Shown: positions 26,455 to 35,792, counted from the stretch's first letter. The stretch: DNA of 64,000 nt from an uncultured Lachnospiraceae bacterium (GCA_934293375.1 CAKQYS010000004.1:148569-212568), one strand, 5' to 3'. The notes: generated by a model from the sequence alone, not told the origin. Numbers and translations are program-made.

Positions 26455-26492
26455 ATCGTTAAATATTTATAAACTTTTTATAAATTAACGAT
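26455..26492. promoter_or_regulatory. Long AT-rich inverted repeat between acyP and the HD-GYP operon
   Basis: ATCGTTAA and TTAACGAT bracket TTTATAAA arms: left ATCGTTAA-ATA-TTTATAAA, right TTTATAAATTAACGAT, with only a three-base bulge. It lies between divergent genes, just upstream of a plausible TTGCAC/TATGCT promoter near 26506-26534. Could be an operator; a terminator role is unlikely for lack of a clean U tract. Confidence 0.45.
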
Positions 26493-26581
26493 CCCCCACA
26501 CCTTGCACTTTCCTTATCTCATGTTTTATGCTATTTTATATGTGGAAATGAAAAACAATGTATACAAAGGAGCAGGGCTGC

Positions 26582-28288
26582 ATGCATACACTTATGATGG
26601 CAATTGAATATATCAGTATCGTGATGCTGGTGTTCGAAATTATTTATGTCATTCGACAGAAGGGATCTTACATGCAGAATCTGATGCTCCTGATGCTGAT
26701 TTCGGTTCTTGTCAATCTTGTCGGATATCTGTTCGAACTCAATTCAACAGATCTCAACACAGCATTGCTCAGTGTCAAATTCGCATACCTTGGTAAGCCT
26801 TATATTTCACTCAGTCTGTTCTTCTTTGCCATTGCGTTCTGCAAGGTCAGGTTATCCAATGTGATCAAATACATTTTGATCACATTGCATCTGCTCATCA
26901 CTGCACTGGTTCTGACATGTGATATGCATACTTGGTATTACACTTCTATTACCTATATGTATTCCGGCGGTTATTCCCACCTTGTTTTAGGTCACGGTGT
27001 ATTTTATTATGTATTCATAGCACTTATGCTGATCTATTTTATTGTGATTGCCGTGATCGGCATCAAAAAAATTCACACAACAAAGGACTGGCTTGTCAAA
27101 CGACAAATGTTCATCTGCATTGCAATGGTAGCCATCTGCCTGATCGCATTTATGCTGTTTCTTTCCGGTATTACCGGTGGTTACGACACCACAGTTCCGG
27201 CATATTTTATCTGTGTACAGATGCTTGTCCTGTTAATGGTACACTACCGGTTGTTCAACACCCTGTCCTTTGCCAAGGACGATGCAACAGACCGTCTTCC
27301 GGAAGGTCTGATCGTGTTCGACAACGATAATGAGATTTCTTATATGAATCACAATGCAGCGCTCGTCAAATCCTATGTAGAGGACAGATATCAGAGACCT
27401 TTTTTTGATATCCTGACAGAATTTACCAGAGACAATACGCATCTTATTGTAGAACATGGCTCCTTATTTATCGGAGAACGAAGTGATTATCATACCGCAA
27501 ATGACGCAGACAACAGCGTGTATCATATCGCCGGCAGACCGATCATACGAAAGGGACGCCCCTATGGCAATGTATTTCTGATCAGCGATGAAACAGACAG
27601 CTTTTATTACACCCATCGGTTGGAGTCCGAAGTTTCAACCAAAACACATGAAATCATAGAAATGCAGCGTTCGATCATCGGAAGCTTTGCTGCCATGATC
27701 GAGGCAAGAGACGGCATTACCGGTCTGCATATTAAAAACACAAGCAATTTTGTGAAGATTCTGACCCATGCCATGCAGCAATCTCCAAAATACAAGGAGA
27801 TCATGACAAACGATTATGCACAAATGATCACGGCAGCAGCACGATTGCACGATATCGGCAAAATCTCTGTGCCGGACTATGTACTGCAAAAGCCCGGTAA
27901 ACTCTCCGATGAAGAATTTGAGATCATGAAAAAACACCCGGCAGAAGGTGCCAGGATCATCAAAGAAACACTTGGCAAATTGGAAAATGACGACTATGTA
28001 CAGATTGCATACGATATGGCATACTATCATCACGAAAAATTTGCCGGTGGTGGTTATCCTTGCAATCTGTGCGGTAAAGACATTCCTCTCCCGGCAAGGA
28101 TCATGGCGATCTGCGATGTCTACGATGCACTACGCTCCAAGCGGCACTACAAAGACGGATTCTCAGTTGAAAGAGCTGTTTCCATTATAAAGGAGAGCCG
28201 TGGAACCCATTTTGATCCGGATATCACGGATATATTTTTACAGAACATAGATAACATGGAGGCCGTATTTATCCAGAATAAGGTCTGA
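26582..28288 (+). CDS. Seven-transmembrane receptor with PAS-like and HD-GYP domains
   Basis: Predicted cyclic-di-GMP phosphodiesterase, 568 residues. Residues 1-220 form about seven membrane helices of the histidine-kinase-7TM type; 235-340 is PAS-like (RLPEGLIVFDNDNEISYMN); 350-565 is HD-GYP. Catalytic motifs are intact: HDIGK at 423-427 and HHEKFAGGGYP at 483-493, then DVYDALRSKRHYK. ATG 26582 is preferred because AAAGGAG lies nine bases upstream. It heads a plus-strand set with a TAXI lipoprotein (30 bases on), GltS and a small protein, suggesting the receptor responds to whatever those proteins bind or transport. Confidence 0.9.
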   Translation: MHTLMMAIEYISIVMLVFEIIYVIRQKGSYMQNLMLLMLISVLVNLVGYLFELNSTDLNTALLSVKFAYLGKPYISLSLFFFAIAFCKVRLSNVIKYILITLHLLITALVLTCDMHTWYYTSITYMYSGGYSHLVLGHGVFYYVFIALMLIYFIVIAVIGIKKIHTTKDWLVKRQMFICIAMVAICLIAFMLFLSGITGGYDTTVPAYFICVQMLVLLMVHYRLFNTLSFAKDDATDRLPEGLIVFDNDNEISYMNHNAALVKSYVEDRYQRPFFDILTEFTRDNTHLIVEHGSLFIGERSDYHTANDADNSVYHIAGRPIIRKGRPYGNVFLISDETDSFYYTHRLESEVSTKTHEIIEMQRSIIGSFAAMIEARDGITGLHIKNTSNFVKILTHAMQQSPKYKEIMTNDYAQMITAAARLHDIGKISVPDYVLQKPGKLSDEEFEIMKKHPAEGARIIKETLGKLENDDYVQIAYDMAYYHHEKFAGGGYPCNLCGKDIPLPARIMAICDVYDALRSKRHYKDGFSVERAVSIIKESRGTHFDPDITDIFLQNIDNMEAVFIQNKV

Positions 28289-28318
28289 TCCATCGATTTA
28301 AGAAAGGATGCTTGATCC

Positions 28319-29284
28319 ATGAAAACAAAATACTTATATACACTGCTTTGTGTCGGATTTCTGATACTGACACTGACAGGATGCAGCCGGGATACTGTCA
28401 ACATCCGGTTCGGTGCTGCCGGCATCGGTGGTATGTATTACACCTTCGCCACCACATATGCCGGTCTGCTAGATGATGATGCCAACGGATTTACCTTAGA
28501 TGTCAAAGATACAGCCGGCTCTGAAGCCAATCTCCGGCTGCTCTCAGACAATTACATCCAGCTTGGCATCTCACAGAATGATCTGATTTATGATGCCTAT
28601 TTCGGAAAAGGTGAATACGAAAACAAGTCCATGACAGATTTTTCTGCTGTTGCCGGCTTATATCCGGAAGTCTGCCAGCTGGTAGTACGCAAAGATTCTG
28701 ATATTCAGACTGTCAATGATTTACAGGGGCATACCGTCTGTATCGGAGCCAGTGAATCCGGCACAGAACGCAATGCCCGTCAGATTTTAGAGGTCTGCGG
28801 TCTGACCGATTCTCTGGTCGACATGGTAAATCTTGATTACACACAATCCGCTTCCGCATTACAGAATGGTGATATTGATGCCTTCTTCTGCACTGCCGGC
28901 ATTCAAACCACTGTAATTGAAGAACTGACCAGACAATGTGACATCAGACTGCTCGGTCTCGACGATCAATGCAGAAGCCGGTTAGTGACAGCGTATCCAT
29001 TTTATACCGAATTTGAAATTCCGGCCGGAACCTATAAGGGACAGGACGCACCGGTTCTGACACTCAGCGTACAGGCTGTCCTTCTGGCAAACAACCGGCT
29101 TTCCAAGGATACTGTAAAGGAACTGACTGCGGCATTATTTACTCATGCACAGGATATGCAGTATACAATCGCACTTGATGTGGAACTTAATGAATCATCT
29201 GCTACATCCGGCATTGAAATTCCATTTCACCCCGGAGCCGCAGCGTATTATCAGGAGCAAGGCATTCCAGTAAACACAAATTAA
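28319..29284 (+). CDS. TAXI-family solute-binding lipoprotein
   Basis: 321 residues. Lipoprotein signal with LTGC at residues 19-22. The mature part matches TAXI binding proteins of TRAP systems: IRFGAAGIGGMYYTFA, VKDTAGSEANLRLL, IQLGISQNDL, and VCIGASESGTERNARQIL. Known TAXI proteins bind glutamate or related acids, but this assignment is by family. No TRAP membrane gene (DctQM-type) is adjacent; instead a GltS symporter follows and an HD-GYP receptor precedes. RBS AAAGGA. Confidence 0.88.
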   Translation: MKTKYLYTLLCVGFLILTLTGCSRDTVNIRFGAAGIGGMYYTFATTYAGLLDDDANGFTLDVKDTAGSEANLRLLSDNYIQLGISQNDLIYDAYFGKGEYENKSMTDFSAVAGLYPEVCQLVVRKDSDIQTVNDLQGHTVCIGASESGTERNARQILEVCGLTDSLVDMVNLDYTQSASALQNGDIDAFFCTAGIQTTVIEELTRQCDIRLLGLDDQCRSRLVTAYPFYTEFEIPAGTYKGQDAPVLTLSVQAVLLANNRLSKDTVKELTAALFTHAQDMQYTIALDVELNESSATSGIEIPFHPGAAAYYQEQGIPVNTN

Positions 29285-29306
29285 CGAACAAAGGACACAT
29301 TCATAT

Positions 29307-30494
29307 ATGAAAATAGAATTAGATATGTATCAGACCCTTGCATGTGCTGTATTGGTGCTCATGCTTGGAACTTTTCTTAAAAAACGAATATATTTTCTTG
29401 AGAAATTCTGTATCCCATCACCGGTCATCGGCGGACTGCTGTTTGCCATATTCACCTGTATCTGTTACAGCACCGGTCTCTTGGAATTCTCATTTGATGA
29501 TACACTCCGCGAAGTGTGCATGGTATTCTTTTTTACCTCTGTCGGCTTTCAAGCGAATCTTAAGGTATTAAAGAGTGGTGGAAGATCCCTTGCCATATTT
29601 CTGGGACTCGTGATCAGTCTGATCGTATTACAGAATCTGGTAGCAGTGGGCATGTCAAAGCTGATCGGACTTGATCCCCTGATCGGTATGTGCACAGGAT
29701 CGATTCCTATGGTCGGCGGCCATGGTACTGCCGGTGCATTTGGCCCGGTACTTGAAGACTTTAATATCACAGGAGCCACCACAATCTGCACTGCCGCAGC
29801 CACTTTTGGGCTCGTAGCCGGCAGTCTGATCGGAGGACCACTTGCCAAGCGTCTGATTGAAACACACAATCTGCTTGATACGGTTGTAGCGGAGGATGAC
29901 AGTCTGCTCATAGAAGATGAAAAAAAGCACGAACGACATACCAATATGTACTCAGCTGCTGTATTCCAGCTGATCCTCGCAATTGGTCTTGGCACTATTT
30001 TTTCATGGATGCTGACCAAAACAGGTCTTACCTTCCCGATCTATATCGGTGCAATGATCGCAGCTGCACTGATCCGCAACATCGGTGAGTATTCCGGTAG
30101 ATTTATCATTCATATGGGTGAGATCAATGATCTCGGCGGTATTGCATTATCACTGTTCCTTGGCATCGCAATGATCACACTGAAGCTTTGGCAGCTGGCA
30201 TCTCTGGCACTGCCACTGTTTATCCTTCTGATCAGTCAGGTACTATTGATGGCATTTTTTGTATACTTTATTGAATTTAATGTTATGCACAGAGACTACG
30301 ATGCCGCGGTACTGGTTGCCGGCACCTGTGGCTTCGGTATGGGTGCCACACCAAATGCCATGGCAAATATGCAGGCAATCTGTGACAAATATGCTCCATC
30401 AGTCAAAGCCTATCTGCTGATCCCATTAGTCGGCAGTCTGTTTGCTGACTTTATTAACAGTCTGGTAATTACATTTTTCATTAATTTATTATAG
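29307..30494 (+). CDS. gltS: Sodium/glutamate symporter
   Basis: 395 residues with ten or more hydrophobic segments. Hallmarks: FCIPSPVIGGLLFA, FFTSVGFQANLK, GCTGSIPMVGGHGTAGAFGP-like (from MCTGSIPMVGGHGT), and the second repeat VAGTCGFGMGATPNAMANMQ. Takes up glutamate with Na+. RBS AAAGGA, 22 bases after the TAXI gene, so cotranscription is likely. The loop LLIEDEKKHERH is cytoplasmic. Confidence 0.94.
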   Translation: MKIELDMYQTLACAVLVLMLGTFLKKRIYFLEKFCIPSPVIGGLLFAIFTCICYSTGLLEFSFDDTLREVCMVFFFTSVGFQANLKVLKSGGRSLAIFLGLVISLIVLQNLVAVGMSKLIGLDPLIGMCTGSIPMVGGHGTAGAFGPVLEDFNITGATTICTAAATFGLVAGSLIGGPLAKRLIETHNLLDTVVAEDDSLLIEDEKKHERHTNMYSAAVFQLILAIGLGTIFSWMLTKTGLTFPIYIGAMIAAALIRNIGEYSGRFIIHMGEINDLGGIALSLFLGIAMITLKLWQLASLALPLFILLISQVLLMAFFVYFIEFNVMHRDYDAAVLVAGTCGFGMGATPNAMANMQAICDKYAPSVKAYLLIPLVGSLFADFINSLVITFFINLL

Positions 30495-30511
30495 ATAAGG
30501 ATGCGATTGAT

Positions 30512-30688
30512 ATGTTATTTAAGAAATCAAAAAAAGAACATGATTATAATCTGACCTATGATAATCTTGCCATTCCGGAGGTGCATACCAAAAAGGAAAC
30601 CTCTGACACCACCAAGGAGACAGAAGAAAAACCTTCCATCTCCTATGAGGGGGTTGCCATTCCGGAAATACACCTGCGCAACAAATAA
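30512..30688 (+). CDS. 58-residue protein with a duplicated Y[DE]xxAIPExH motif
   Basis: Short frame with AAGGA ten bases before its ATG and 17 bases after gltS. It begins MLFKKSKKEH, then YDNLAIPEVHTKK, a Lys/Thr/Glu-rich linker, and YEGVAIPEIHLRN at the very end. The two AIPE segments are plainly a repeat about 33 residues apart. Highly charged, no membrane segment. I do not recognise the family. Its position as last gene of the HD-GYP/TAXI/GltS set, and the conserved motif spacing, argue it is real and perhaps a binding peptide for one of these proteins. Confidence 0.7.
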   Translation: MLFKKSKKEHDYNLTYDNLAIPEVHTKKETSDTTKETEEKPSISYEGVAIPEIHLRNK

Positions 30689-30702
30689 TTACGAGGGTGT
30701 TT

Positions 30703-31554
30703 CTATATGATTCCTGCGATGACCAATGTGCTGACACCCGGTGTCACCACGACTGCATTCGTAACCGGATCTCTTGCATAGGTCGCTGCCGGTACTGTGA
30801 TCTGTCCTGTATTGGTTGCAAACACACCAGTCGTTTCATCATAGGTATAATTCGTTGTCTGCGTCCATGCAGTGCCATTAAATGTAACCACAGGATTTGA
30901 CAAAATCGGATTGAAGGTGTCGGTCACAATTGCACCAACCGTCTCATCGACCTGTGCATTTCCCATATTCTGAATCAGAAATGTATAGGTCAGTGTACCA
31001 TTCTCCGTAACCGGAACCGGACTGATAGACTTTGTGATCGTAAGCATCGGTGCCTGCACTGCTGTTATCACTTCCTCTGCAGTAATCGGCGTGATACCTG
31101 CTCCTGCAATGGTTGCCGTATTGGTGATCTGTGACCCTGCCGCCAATGGTGCATACTCATTGATGTCTGCCTCATAGACAATGATCACATCCCCGCCTGC
31201 CGGCACATTGATGCCATTGATCACAAGCGGAGGGCCATCCACAACAACCGGCGTACTCTGAAGGACACCATTCACATAATACTTTACGCTGCCCTCTACA
31301 TATCGCAACGGTGTCAGTTCCGTTTCAGCCTGTAAATATGTCCCCAGATTATCCGTAACAGACAACCCATTCATTGCTGTTGTCCCCGCATTTACAATAC
31401 TGATCACATAGGTCACACAGTCATTCGGCGTATATTCTGCCTTGACCGCCGTCTTCTCTGCCGATAATACCTCTAAAATCTCACCTACAGCGATATTGGA
31501 ATTGGCAATTGAATTGCCATACCTCAGCTGTGCCTGATTCGTAAATCTGGCCAT
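30703..31554 (-). CDS. DUF11 repeat-domain protein
   Basis: 283 residues of beta-sandwich character. Two DUF11-like units: VLSAEKTAVKAEYTPNDCVTY...VSIVNAG-type near residues 35-130 and MLTITKSISPVPVTENGTLTY near 170-265. The N-terminus MARFTNQAQLRYGN has no signal peptide and no sortase or membrane anchor, although DUF11 is usually a surface domain. AAAGGAAG precedes the ATG. It converges with the 58-residue gene, 14 bases apart. Possibly an internal structural or spore-associated protein; unproven. Confidence 0.8.
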   Translation of the reverse strand: MARFTNQAQLRYGNSIANSNIAVGEILEVLSAEKTAVKAEYTPNDCVTYVISIVNAGTTAMNGLSVTDNLGTYLQAETELTPLRYVEGSVKYYVNGVLQSTPVVVDGPPLVINGINVPAGGDVIIVYEADINEYAPLAAGSQITNTATIAGAGITPITAEEVITAVQAPMLTITKSISPVPVTENGTLTYTFLIQNMGNAQVDETVGAIVTDTFNPILSNPVVTFNGTAWTQTTNYTYDETTGVFATNTGQITVPAATYARDPVTNAVVVTPGVSTLVIAGII

Positions 31555-31723
31555 AATGATTCTTCCTTTCCTCACTTATACTTCCAATATATGCAGGATC
31601 AGTAAATGGGTTAAGATTTTGTTACCTATGGCATGTACGCATTATTTGTGCTAAAATATATGATTGATCATCATCTCATATGATGGAATATGTCTGCCGG
31701 GTGGCAGCAGAATGGAGTCTGAC

Positions 31724-32665
31724 ATGAAAAAGAAAATATTTAATATCATACAGATCGGTGATAAAAGCAACCGTATCAGCAGATTCTTTGATATTTTTAT
31801 CACGATCACAATTGTAAGTAATATCCTTGTTACCTTTATGGAAACCTTTGATGAGCTGGCTTTTCTGTCCAGCCTCTTCCGAGTGACAGAATATACTACA
31901 ATCGCAATCTTCTGTGCAGAGTATTTTCTCAGGATCTGGACAGCAGATTATCTATACCCGCAAATACATCCCGTCCATGCAAGACTCCGCTTTCTGGTGT
32001 CTTTTGACGGTGTCGTAGATCTTCTGACAATCATTCCGATGTCCTTTCTGTCAGGCTTTGTGATTTTCCGGATGCTTCGCGTTGCACGGATCTTTCATCT
32101 GTTCCGCCTCAATGCAAAATATGATTCTTTCAATGTCATCACTACAGTTCTTTACGAAAAGCGGAATCAGATCATTTCCTCAGTCTTCATCGTCATGATC
32201 CTGATGCTTGCCAGTAGTCTGTGTATGTACAGTGTGGAACACGAGGCACAGCCCAATGTGTTCCGCAATGCCTTCAGTGGAGTCTGGTGGAGCATGTCCA
32301 CACTTCTGACGGTTGGATACGGCGACATCTACCCTATCACAACGCTAGGGCGTATTATGGCGATCGCGATCGCATACCTCGGTGTCGGTGCCGTTGCCAT
32401 TCCAACCGGTATTATCAGCGCCGGTTTCGTTGAACAGTATCAGCGGAAAAGCAGCCTGTCAGATTTTCAAAACGCGGATATCAAGGAGATCTGTGAAGTC
32501 TTCGTTGACAAGCGGTACGCCGGACATGCGGTAGAAGAGATTGAAGAAATGGATCAGGCAACCATCTACCTGATCCTTCGTGACGGACTCTCTATTCTGC
32601 CCCAGAAAGGGACGATCCTGAAATTAAATGATATCATCGTAGTCCGTGGAATCAACGGACAATAA
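31724..32665 (+). CDS. Voltage-gated-type potassium channel with TrkA-C-like tail
   Basis: 313 residues. Six membrane segments S1-S6; S4-type arginines in RMLRVARIFHLFRL (116-129); pore helix and filter TVGYGD at 196-201; S6 VGAVAIPTGIISAGF. The C-terminal 80 residues (EMDQATIYLILRDGLSILPQ, DIIVVRG) resemble a TrkA-C regulatory domain. ATG 31724 is chosen because GGAG lies six bases upstream; earlier in-frame ATGs lack sites. It ends one base from the convergent GH25 gene. Confidence 0.92.
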   Translation: MKKKIFNIIQIGDKSNRISRFFDIFITITIVSNILVTFMETFDELAFLSSLFRVTEYTTIAIFCAEYFLRIWTADYLYPQIHPVHARLRFLVSFDGVVDLLTIIPMSFLSGFVIFRMLRVARIFHLFRLNAKYDSFNVITTVLYEKRNQIISSVFIVMILMLASSLCMYSVEHEAQPNVFRNAFSGVWWSMSTLLTVGYGDIYPITTLGRIMAIAIAYLGVGAVAIPTGIISAGFVEQYQRKSSLSDFQNADIKEICEVFVDKRYAGHAVEEIEEMDQATIYLILRDGLSILPQKGTILKLNDIIVVRGINGQ

Positions 32666-32666
32666 C

Positions 32667-33614
32667 CTACTGTATAAACTCAATATTCATATCCACATCA
32701 CCGGATATTCCATCTACCTTCCCCTTTGCAGAATACTGCCAGAAGGAGAAGCGATACGGGAATGCCGGTGTATCTGCATATTGTGCATACCACCACTTAT
32801 ACTCCTTCAACTTTCCTACATCAAGATCTAATGCAAACCACCGTTTGTTTGCATAGACCATCACATCATATCCCGCAGCCTTAATCGTCTCACAAAAACC
32901 CATACATGCCTGTGTACGCTGCTCAACTGACAGATCATTTGTCCTTGCATCTGCATTTTCCGCATCCTCTGTATCAAGCACGACCGGATACTGCAAAGCT
33001 GCCCCCTTTAAATGCTGTAATACAAAGTTGGCCTCTTCTACTCCCTCCTCATAGCTGATCGCCTGGGAGTAAAAATATACACCTCTTGGGATGCCTGCTA
33101 CCAATGTACCGGACATATTCCAATCAAAGCATTCATCTAACAAAATCTTTCCCGTACCATATCCCCGGTAACCAAGTCTCAAAAAAGCAAAATCAATCCC
33201 GGCATTCTTAACCTTCTGCCAGTTGATCTGTTTATTGTGCTTAGATACATCAATCCCAATCTTACACTGTTTCGTGCCACCCGGTGCATAGATCTTATAA
33301 CCATGCTCATCCTCTGCAAACGCAGAAAGATCCAGATTGTGTCTGCCGACGGAATTATCCACCTTCACATACTGTAGCACACCTGCATCATCTGTGATCA
33401 CAATAAACCGGCGATTGATAAAACCCTGATACATCTCCTCCTGCATAGTAAGCAGAGGCTCATAGGTTGCCACACCGCAATCAGCATCCACCTGTGTCAT
33501 CGCCGCCTTGTGTCCACAGCCACACAGCAATATCATCATTGCCATAAGCATCAATATGAACGAAACTTTCCTGCCATATCTGTTTTTCTTTATCTGCATC
33601 TGATCTGTTCTCAT
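32667..33614 (-). CDS. GH25 lysozyme-like lipoprotein
   Basis: 315 residues. Basic N-terminus, hydrophobic core and LLCGC lipobox near residue 33, so membrane-anchored outside. A spacer (QEEMYQGFINRRFIVITDD) precedes the GH25 barrel from about residue 118: IGIDVSKHNKQINWQKVKNA, FLRLGYRGYG, GVYFYSQA, and the catalytic pair in YPVVLDTEDAEN (Asp and Glu), WWYAQYADTP, WQYSAKGKVDGI, and DVDMN. Cuts peptidoglycan. The start at 33614 follows AAAGGAAGAG; upstream in-frame ATGs have no support and run through the DUF6612-like gene's terminator. Confidence 0.9.
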   Translation of the reverse strand: MRTDQMQIKKNRYGRKVSFILMLMAMMILLCGCGHKAAMTQVDADCGVATYEPLLTMQEEMYQGFINRRFIVITDDAGVLQYVKVDNSVGRHNLDLSAFAEDEHGYKIYAPGGTKQCKIGIDVSKHNKQINWQKVKNAGIDFAFLRLGYRGYGTGKILLDECFDWNMSGTLVAGIPRGVYFYSQAISYEEGVEEANFVLQHLKGAALQYPVVLDTEDAENADARTNDLSVEQRTQACMGFCETIKAAGYDVMVYANKRWFALDLDVGKLKEYKWWYAQYADTPAFPYRFSFWQYSAKGKVDGISGDVDMNIEFIQ

Positions 33615-33708
33615 ATTTCTCTTCCTTTGCAATCCGTTCCATCTCACATACTCTATTGATTCGCATATTACGCTGTCTCTATCATACAATATCACTGTCA
33701 AAAATACA

Positions 33709-33737
33709 ACAAAAATGGGAGTCCACAGACTCCCATT
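33709..33737 (-). terminator. Intrinsic terminator of the DUF6612-like gene
   Basis: AATGGGAGTC and GACTCCCATT, a perfect 10-bp stem with loop TGTG, followed on the minus strand by TTTGTTG, 14 bases after the stop. Confidence 0.88.
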
Positions 33738-33750
33738 CAACATTCTTTTC

Positions 33751-34599
33751 TTAATCATCGCCACCGATTGCATCAATCGATACCGCGTTCTTTGCATCCT
33801 CCGGCAAAGTGATATCTGTCACGGTACCAAAGCCCTGATATACCAGCTCCATTGTACATACCGGAATCGTCACCTTCTGCCCCTGCATCTGCATAATACT
33901 CTCCATCATCGGTGCCATATCTGCATAGATCTTGACCGGAGTAAATTCGTTCTTGTCGATCCAGATCGTAACGTTCAGATCTCCCAGACTGCTAAAATCA
34001 ACATCATCCGCATCTGTTCCCACAAGACTGGAAACATCCGACTGCTCAAATACTTCTTTCAGCGCATCGCCTGTGATCTTACCTTCGATCTTGAATGTCT
34101 CCTTATCCTCAACCGTCTCTTCCCCGGTCAGGCTGAAATTCTTCATGTTCTTAATATAAATATCCATATTGAGCTGGTTATTCATATTATCCTGCTGCTC
34201 AGAGAGCACATCGTTGTCTAACGCCTGCTTCATCCATGTATTTGCAGAATACATATATGTGTAATACTGATCGCCATCCTTCATGATATAGGTATCCATG
34301 TCATACTTGCCAATGGAACCCATATCCATATTCATCTTCATATATGCCTTATAATCCGGGTCCTTCATCAGCTGCAGCTGCGAATTAATCCGAAACTGAT
34401 ATGTGTCTGAAGAATCAGATGATCCCATTTCCATGTTTAAAGACATGGTCGCCTCACAGTTATCTACTGTCAGATTCTTTTCTGTGTACTTTCTGATCAC
34501 ATCTTCAGCTGACAGCTTGCCACATCCTGCAAATGATATCGCCATAACAGCCATGACACATGTCAACAGTATCTTCTTTCCTAACCTCGTTACCTTCAT
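33751..34599 (-). CDS. DUF6612-like lipoprotein
   Basis: 282 residues. Lipoprotein signal with FAGC (Cys26). The mature region has the LolA/LppX-like layout of DUF6612: an opening helix (SAEDVIRKYTEKNLTVDN), repeated Met/Asp-rich beta strands (MKMNMDMGSIGKYDMDTYI), and FKIEGKITGDALKEVFEQ. C-terminus acidic. It probably binds a lipid or metal at the cell surface; the family's role is not known. RBS AGGAGG. Ends in its own terminator. Confidence 0.75.
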   Translation of the reverse strand: MKVTRLGKKILLTCVMAVMAISFAGCGKLSAEDVIRKYTEKNLTVDNCEATMSLNMEMGSSDSSDTYQFRINSQLQLMKDPDYKAYMKMNMDMGSIGKYDMDTYIMKDGDQYYTYMYSANTWMKQALDNDVLSEQQDNMNNQLNMDIYIKNMKNFSLTGEETVEDKETFKIEGKITGDALKEVFEQSDVSSLVGTDADDVDFSSLGDLNVTIWIDKNEFTPVKIYADMAPMMESIMQMQGQKVTIPVCTMELVYQGFGTVTDITLPEDAKNAVSIDAIGGDD

Positions 34600-34719
34600 A
34601 AATCCTCCTAACCTTGATAGAATGGTATCTCCATCCCACAATTAACCTCATAGTATTACTTTAATATATCACGGAGGAAAAAGCAAGGTAATTCCATTCG
34701 GCAAATACTTACAAAATGG

Positions 34720-35712
34720 CTACTCTAAATCCATCAGTTCCTGCTGGAACCTGGTATAATCCGTTCTTTTGTCCTTAATAAACTGAATCGCTGATGATGG
34801 ATGACTATTCAGGATACCTGTCAACAGATATGGCACATCAAATCCCCAGTCGTAGGATGTCTTCATATCCCCCATATACTTTTCAATGAAATTCATCACC
34901 GGCACCAGATCATACTTTGGATTCTTCAAAAATCCCAGCAAAGACTCCATAAAGCAGTTTCCTGCTCCTCTTCCCATTCCACAGATGGTGGCATCCAGCA
35001 TACTCGCACCCTCTCCCTTTAACATGGCTTCGATCGTATTGGCAAATGCCAGCTGCTGGTTATTGTGTGCATGAATCCCTACCTTCTTGCCATGTGCAGA
35101 TGCCACTTCCATGTACTGCTTTGTCAGTCTGTGGATCTGTTCCGGATAAAATGCACCAAAGCTGTCTACCAGATAGATCGTATCCACGGAACACTCCGCC
35201 AACAAAGCAAGTCCATTTTCCAAATCCTCACTATTTACCTTCGACACAGCCATAATATTGACCGTCGTTTCGTAACCCTTCTCATGCGCATCTTCAATGA
35301 TCTCAATAGCCGATGGGATCTGATGGATATATGTCGCCGTACGCACCATATCAATAACACTCTCAGACCGTGGAAGAATATCCCTCTTATAGTTCGTTCT
35401 TCCCACATCTGCCATAACCGAAATCTTCAGAGGGGAATCATTCTCTCCAACGATCGACCGGATCGCATCCTCATCGCAAAACTTCCACTTTCCAAAATCC
35501 GCCTCATTAAATACATCCTTGGAAGCCTTATAGCCAAACTCCATATAATCTACGCCTGCTGCGATATTGGTCCTATATAATGCCTTTACAAAATCATCTG
35601 AAAATGCAAAGTTGTTCACGAGTCCACCATCTCTTAATGTACAATCCATTACCTTTGTCTCAGGACCATACGAGATCAGATTTGCCTTCTGTTTTGTCTT
35701 TGTTTCTGCCAT
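34720..35712 (-). CDS. DRE-TIM-type aldolase (HMGL/4-hydroxy-2-oxovalerate aldolase-like)
   Basis: 330 residues. VMDCTLRDGG near residue 20 is the metal-binding DRE-type signature of HMG-CoA lyase/isopropylmalate synthase barrels; IHAHNNQQLA carries the HxH metal ligands; CGMGRGAGNCFMESLL is the glycine-rich end. It is shorter than leuA and has no C-terminal regulatory domain. The substrate is unknown. ATG 35712 preferred; AGAGG upstream at nine bases. Confidence 0.85.
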   Translation of the reverse strand: MAETKTKQKANLISYGPETKVMDCTLRDGGLVNNFAFSDDFVKALYRTNIAAGVDYMEFGYKASKDVFNEADFGKWKFCDEDAIRSIVGENDSPLKISVMADVGRTNYKRDILPRSESVIDMVRTATYIHQIPSAIEIIEDAHEKGYETTVNIMAVSKVNSEDLENGLALLAECSVDTIYLVDSFGAFYPEQIHRLTKQYMEVASAHGKKVGIHAHNNQQLAFANTIEAMLKGEGASMLDATICGMGRGAGNCFMESLLGFLKNPKYDLVPVMNFIEKYMGDMKTSYDWGFDVPYLLTGILNSHPSSAIQFIKDKRTDYTRFQQELMDLE

Positions 35713-35792
35713 AATAGTCAACCTCTTTCTTTTATATCGTCACTTTAAACCGTAACGCTTTAAACTACTAAAGTGTTATTACTATAACAAAA

